Shown: piece by piece, positions 13,155 through 16,708 of the stretch
How positions within the stretch are numbered: the first letter of the stretch is position 1
How the letters are laid out: each line of letters begins with the position of its first letter
NCBI GenBank assembly: GCA_945872375.1
Contig: CAMBYR010000013.1
Span: 1-16,708 of the forward strand
Length of the DNA: 16,708 bases
Direction of reading: 5' to 3'
Source of the DNA: an uncultured Blautia sp.
GTDB taxonomy: Bacteria; Bacillota; Clostridia; Lachnospirales; Lachnospiraceae
Translations under genes and position numbers: made by a program
The notes under the pieces: generated by a model
Told to the model about the DNA's origin: nothing
The model's input: the letters and a program-made list of their open reading frames with translations, nothing else
Database searches by the model: none

Positions 13155-14033
13155 ATGTTCAGAAAATCACATCCTTTGCAGAGCAAGAGTGAAATTCTTC
13201 TGCGAAATATTGTAGTATTGGTAATGGTTGTATTTTTTACGGTATTTCTGATTGTTCCGATCGGCATCGCGTTTGCCGGAAGCTTTCATGAATGGAATCC
13301 GTTAAGCGGTACTTATCGTTTCCTGGGACTTGAGAACTACAAGGAAGTATTTACCAGTGCCCTGTTTGGCAAATCTATGCTTAATACGCTGATATTCTCT
13401 GTTGTGGTAATTATTTTCCGTGTGGGCCTCGGCCTTGGAATTGCCTATGCGATTTATTCTCCGCTGATCAGGCTGAAAAGCTTTTTCCGCGCGGTGTATT
13501 ACATGCCTGTAGTTACACCTATGGTTGCGGTTGCGTTTGTCTGGAAGTTTATGTATAATCCGCAGATCGGTGTCATCAATCAGATTTTTCATCTGGATCT
13601 GAACTGGCTGATGAATCCGAAAACGGCTCTTCTGGCAGTTATGATCATGACCATCTGGAAAGATTTCGGATATGCGGTTGTTATGTATATGGCAGGTCTC
13701 TATTCTCTTCCTTCCGATGCACTGGAAGCAGCAAAGGTGGATGGGGCCAATGCCTGGCAGACATTCCGCTACATCACATTTCCGCTGCTTAAGCCAATGA
13801 CCCTGTTTGTTGTCATTACATCCATCATTGCTTATATTCAGGCATATGTGCAGATCCTGATCATGACAGAGGGCGGCCCCGGAACAGCTACGTACCTTGC
13901 TTCCTATATTATTTATGATGAGGCATTTGTAAAATATAACTTTGGTTATGCATCTGCATTGTCCTTTGTACTTTTCGTTGTGACTGCTGCATTTACTTTA
14001 TTATCCTTTAAAGTATCAGGAACAGAAGAATAG
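13155..14033 (+). CDS. Sugar ABC transporter permease, MalF-type
   Basis: This is one of two membrane subunits that form the translocation path. The 292-residue protein has about six membrane segments (near 17-41, 77-101, 113-133, 157-182, 215-236 and 264-286). The EAA loop that docks the ATPase starts at Glu191 (EAAKVDGANAWQTFRYITFP). The segment TEGGPGTATYLASYIIYDEAF near the end is typical of MalF/UgpA-like permeases. AGGAGG precedes the ATG at 13155. It lies 112 bases after the binding protein gene and 10 bases before the second permease, clearly in the same operon. Confidence 0.95.
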   Translation: MFRKSHPLQSKSEILLRNIVVLVMVVFFTVFLIVPIGIAFAGSFHEWNPLSGTYRFLGLENYKEVFTSALFGKSMLNTLIFSVVVIIFRVGLGLGIAYAIYSPLIRLKSFFRAVYYMPVVTPMVAVAFVWKFMYNPQIGVINQIFHLDLNWLMNPKTALLAVMIMTIWKDFGYAVVMYMAGLYSLPSDALEAAKVDGANAWQTFRYITFPLLKPMTLFVVITSIIAYIQAYVQILIMTEGGPGTATYLASYIIYDEAFVKYNFGYASALSFVLFVVTAAFTLLSFKVSGTEE

Positions 14034-14043
14034 GAGGACCGTT

Positions 14044-14865
14044 ATGAGAAGAAAAATTAGTAGTATTGCATTGAATGTGCTTTTGCTGGCACTTGGTATC
14101 GTAACAGTATATCCTTTTGTGTGGATGCTGAGTTCTTCCTTCAAACAGAACAAAGAAATTCTGGCATTGGAGCAGCATCTGCTTCCGCAGGCCTTTGTGA
14201 CAAATAACTACATGAATATGAATGCGCACTTTAATTTTATGCGCTTTTTTGCAAACAGTTTATTTGTTACCATTGTAGTTACCGTAGCAGTTGCATACAC
14301 CAGCACGCTTTGCGGATTTGTTCTGAGTAAATATAAATTCAAAGGCAGAAATCTTCTGTTTGGATTTGTATTGTCAACGATGATGCTTCCATGGTGTGTA
14401 ACGATTATTCCAAAGTATTCCATGATCCAGTCGTTCGGGTGGATGGACAGCTATAAAGCGCTGATCATTCCGGCTCTGTTCAGCGGATTTGGAATCTTTA
14501 ATATGAGGCAGCATATCACGACGCTGCCGGATGAAATACTGGAAGCGGCAAGGATTGACGGGGCAAATGAATTTTTCATTTTCCACAGGATCATCCTTCC
14601 GATGGCGAAGAACGGTATTTCCAGTATTGCGATTTTCCAGTTTTTGTGGACATGGGAAGATTTCCTCTGGCCATACCTGGTTATCAACTCTCAGGAAAAA
14701 CAGCTTCTGGCTGTTGGACTGAAAATGTTTAACGGACAGTATTCAACAGACTATGGCGCATTGTTTGCGGCTACAGCGATTTCCATTGTGCCGGTATTGC
14801 TGATTTATCTGTTCTTCCAGAAACAGTTTATCGCAGGTATTGCAGCATCGGCTGTGAAAGGTTGA
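14044..14865 (+). CDS. Sugar ABC transporter permease, MalG-type
   Basis: This is the partner permease. The 273-residue protein has about six membrane helices (near 8-30, 70-92, 104-124, 138-156, 191-211 and 239-259). Its EAA loop is at residues 167-186 (EAARIDGANEFFIFHRIILP). The early YPFVWMLSSSFK is the usual MalG/UgpE N-terminal signature. The ribosome site AGGAGG overlaps the stop codon of the upstream permease, indicating coupled translation. No ATP-binding subunit follows; an ATPase shared among several sugar importers (MsmK/UgpC type) probably serves this pair from elsewhere, as is common in Firmicutes. Confidence 0.95.
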   Translation: MRRKISSIALNVLLLALGIVTVYPFVWMLSSSFKQNKEILALEQHLLPQAFVTNNYMNMNAHFNFMRFFANSLFVTIVVTVAVAYTSTLCGFVLSKYKFKGRNLLFGFVLSTMMLPWCVTIIPKYSMIQSFGWMDSYKALIIPALFSGFGIFNMRQHITTLPDEILEAARIDGANEFFIFHRIILPMAKNGISSIAIFQFLWTWEDFLWPYLVINSQEKQLLAVGLKMFNGQYSTDYGALFAATAISIVPVLLIYLFFQKQFIAGIAASAVKG

Positions 14866-14930
14866 TGAAGTGAGTCTTTTATGATAGACTGATCCGTATG
14901 TATTTGACAACATGTATAAGGAGATCATTT

Positions 14931-16708
14931 ATGGAGACAGTTTACAGAGTCAAAACAAGACCTCTTGCCCTGGAAGCGAATATCGTAAAAGGGGAAAAAT
15001 ACAGAATTACCATGCTGACAGAAGGTCTGATCCGGCTGGAATACAGTGAAGATGGCATTTTTGAGGATCGTGCGACCCAGATGGCGTTTTATCGGGATTT
15101 TCCGGAAACCGATTATCGTGTGGTGCGTTCTGCGGACGGCATCGAGATACAGACTTCAAGAATTCAGCTGCTTTATAATGAACAGGAATTTTCCAGCCAT
15201 GGACTGAGCATTCAGGTAAAAGGAAACTTAAGCGCCTATCACAGCATCTGGCATTATTCCGAAGAGATTCACGATCTTGGCGGTACCGCAAGGACCCTGG
15301 ATGAGGCGGACGGCGAAACGGAACTGGATCGCGGATGCATTTCCGCATTTGGCTATTCTCTGCTGGATGACAGCGCTTCCCAGATCGTTCTGGAAGATGG
15401 CTGGATCGAACCTCGCAGAAGGGGGATTCAGGATCTGTATTTCTTTGGATACGGGAGAGATTATAAGGAAGCGCTGAATGATTTTTATCGTCTTTGCGGA
15501 AAAACTCCCATGCTTCCCAGATTTGCACTGGGTAACTGGTGGAGCCGGTATTATGCATATTCAGAAGAAACTTACATGAAGCTGATGGATCAATTTGAGG
15601 AGAAAAAGATCCCCTTTACGGTTGCCGTTATTGATATGGACTGGCATATAGTGAAGATTGACCCCAAATACGGCAGCGGCTGGACCGGTTATACCTGGAA
15701 CAGAGAGCTCTTTCCGGACCCTCCCCGTTTTCTGAAAGGGCTTCATGACCGGGGCATGCATATTACACTGAATGTCCATCCTGCAGAAGGTGTAAAGGCA
15801 CATGAAGAAATGTATGTGGAAATGGCAAAAGCGCTTGGGGTGGATTATGAAAAGGAAGATCCGATTCATTTTGATATTACGGATCCGAAATTTCTGGAGG
15901 CCTATTTCAGGTACCTTCATCATCCTATGGAAGAGGAAGGCGTGGATTTCTGGTGGCTGGACTGGCAGCAGGGCGGAAACTGCAAAATAGAAGGCCTGGA
16001 TCCTCTTTGGATGCTGAACCACTTTCATTTCCTTGACAGCGGAAGAAACGGAAAACGTCCCATGACGTTCTCCAGATATGCCGGACCCGGAAGTCACCGC
16101 TATCCGGTGGGCTTTTCCGGCGATACCATTGTGACCTGGGAATCTCTTGATTTTCAGCCTTATTTCACGGCAACGGCAGCGAATATCGGATATGGCTGGT
16201 GGAGCCATGACATCGGCGGCCACATGATGGGATATAAAGATGATGAAATGGAAGCGCGCTGGACACAGTTTGGCATCTATTCCCCGATTATGCGTCTGCA
16301 TAGTTCCAGCAGCGAATTCAACGGAAAAGAACCCTGGCGGTTTAAGAAGGAAACGGAACTGGTCATGGAGGATTCTCTGCGCCGGAGACATGAGATGATG
16401 CCTTATCTCTATACCATGAATTACAGGAGCTATGCGGAAAATCTTCCGCTGATGCTGCCGATGTATTATGAATACCCGCAGGAGAGGGAAGCGTATCAGG
16501 TAAAAAATCAGTATTTCTTTGGAACGGAACTGATGGTGGCACCTGTCACTACTCCAAGAATCAAAGGCCTTAATGTGGCAAAAACGAAGGTCTGGCTGCC
16601 GGAAGGACGCTGGTACGACATTTATACAGGAATGATGTATGATGGCGGAGGCAGTATAGATATGTATCGGCCGCTGGAAAGTATTCCGGTACTGGCAAAG
16701 GCCGGAGG
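14931..16708 (+). CDS. GH31 family alpha-glycosidase (partial, runs off the window)
   Basis: The frame is open from ATG 14931, with AAGGAG seven bases upstream, to the window end: 592 codons. It is a retaining glycoside hydrolase of family 31, probably an alpha-glucosidase or alpha-xylosidase. Residues up to about 195 are the N-terminal beta-sandwich. The barrel follows, with VIDMDWH near 240, the nucleophile Asp344 in FWWLDWQQG, the acid/base Asp398 in GFSGDT and the downstream WWSHDIGGH. The C-terminal beta domains are partly cut off. No signal peptide is present, so it should act in the cytoplasm on sugar brought in by the upstream transporter. It lies 65 bases after the second permease, in the same operon. 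The exact substrate cannot be told from sequence alone. Confidence 0.93.
   Translation, partial: METVYRVKTRPLALEANIVKGEKYRITMLTEGLIRLEYSEDGIFEDRATQMAFYRDFPETDYRVVRSADGIEIQTSRIQLLYNEQEFSSHGLSIQVKGNLSAYHSIWHYSEEIHDLGGTARTLDEADGETELDRGCISAFGYSLLDDSASQIVLEDGWIEPRRRGIQDLYFFGYGRDYKEALNDFYRLCGKTPMLPRFALGNWWSRYYAYSEETYMKLMDQFEEKKIPFTVAVIDMDWHIVKIDPKYGSGWTGYTWNRELFPDPPRFLKGLHDRGMHITLNVHPAEGVKAHEEMYVEMAKALGVDYEKEDPIHFDITDPKFLEAYFRYLHHPMEEEGVDFWWLDWQQGGNCKIEGLDPLWMLNHFHFLDSGRNGKRPMTFSRYAGPGSHRYPVGFSGDTIVTWESLDFQPYFTATAANIGYGWWSHDIGGHMMGYKDDEMEARWTQFGIYSPIMRLHSSSSEFNGKEPWRFKKETELVMEDSLRRRHEMMPYLYTMNYRSYAENLPLMLPMYYEYPQEREAYQVKNQYFFGTELMVAPVTTPRIKGLNVAKTKVWLPEGRWYDIYTGMMYDGGGSIDMYRPLESIPVLAKAG

Noticed and set aside
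14904..14932. TTGACA at 14904-14909 as an internal promoter for the GH31 gene
   Set aside because: At 17 bases downstream there is only ATTTAT, which runs into the start codon, so no usable -10 or leader exists.
15561..16391. Open frame of 276 codons on the minus strand
   Set aside because: It is antisense to the GH31 gene, which carries clear catalytic motifs through the same stretch.

Overview
This window looks like a chromosomal stretch from a Gram-positive member of the Clostridia, most likely Lachnospiraceae (a Blautia- or Ruminococcus-like gut anaerobe). The grounds are moderate GC, strong AGGAGG-type ribosome sites, the rpsD-rpoA-rplQ order, an unusually long L17 protein, a MurT-GatD pair, and a sugar ABC transporter operon with no ATPase gene of its own. 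The organism call is an inference from gene content; no database search was possible.

Layout. Positions 1-1752 hold the end of the large ribosomal protein operon: the tail of rpsD, then rpoA, rplQ and a terminator. Positions 1752-4356 hold a divergent regulatory pair. A 484-residue helix-turn-helix protein is on the minus strand and a LytTR response regulator on the plus strand. The 397-base gap between them has a predicted promoter for each gene, and a shared 9-base motif lies just downstream of each -10 box. The receiver domain of the LytTR protein has His where the phosphorylated Asp should be. Positions 4361-8014 hold an M24 aminopeptidase P and the murT-gatD pair, which amidates lipid II. 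Small hairpin repeats lie between these genes.

Positions 8018-10180 hold a small regulator with an HTH and a WCX-like tail but no WYL domain. Just 13 bases downstream is an orphan ChvE/XylF-type sugar-binding lipoprotein with a Pro/Thr-rich tail. A clear terminator ends this unit. Positions 10196-16708 hold a carbohydrate-uptake locus: a LacI-family repressor on the minus strand, then a divergent operon of a family 1 binding protein, two permeases and a GH31 glycosidase that runs off the window. A perfect 12-base palindrome, the likely repressor operator, overlaps the predicted start of transcription. The 489-base gap before the operon also holds a 172-base, highly folded element with 9-base inverted ends.

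How the genes work together. The last block reads as one substrate-induced system. The binding protein and permeases would bring in an oligosaccharide, probably powered by an ATPase encoded elsewhere. The cytoplasmic GH31 enzyme would cut it, and the LacI protein would repress the operon when the sugar is absent. The most notable things are the altered receiver with its shared promoter motif, the hairpin repeat family with a compensatory base change, and a binding protein that seems to be secreted rather than lipid-anchored. I found no CRISPR array, tRNA, rRNA, transposase or phage gene.
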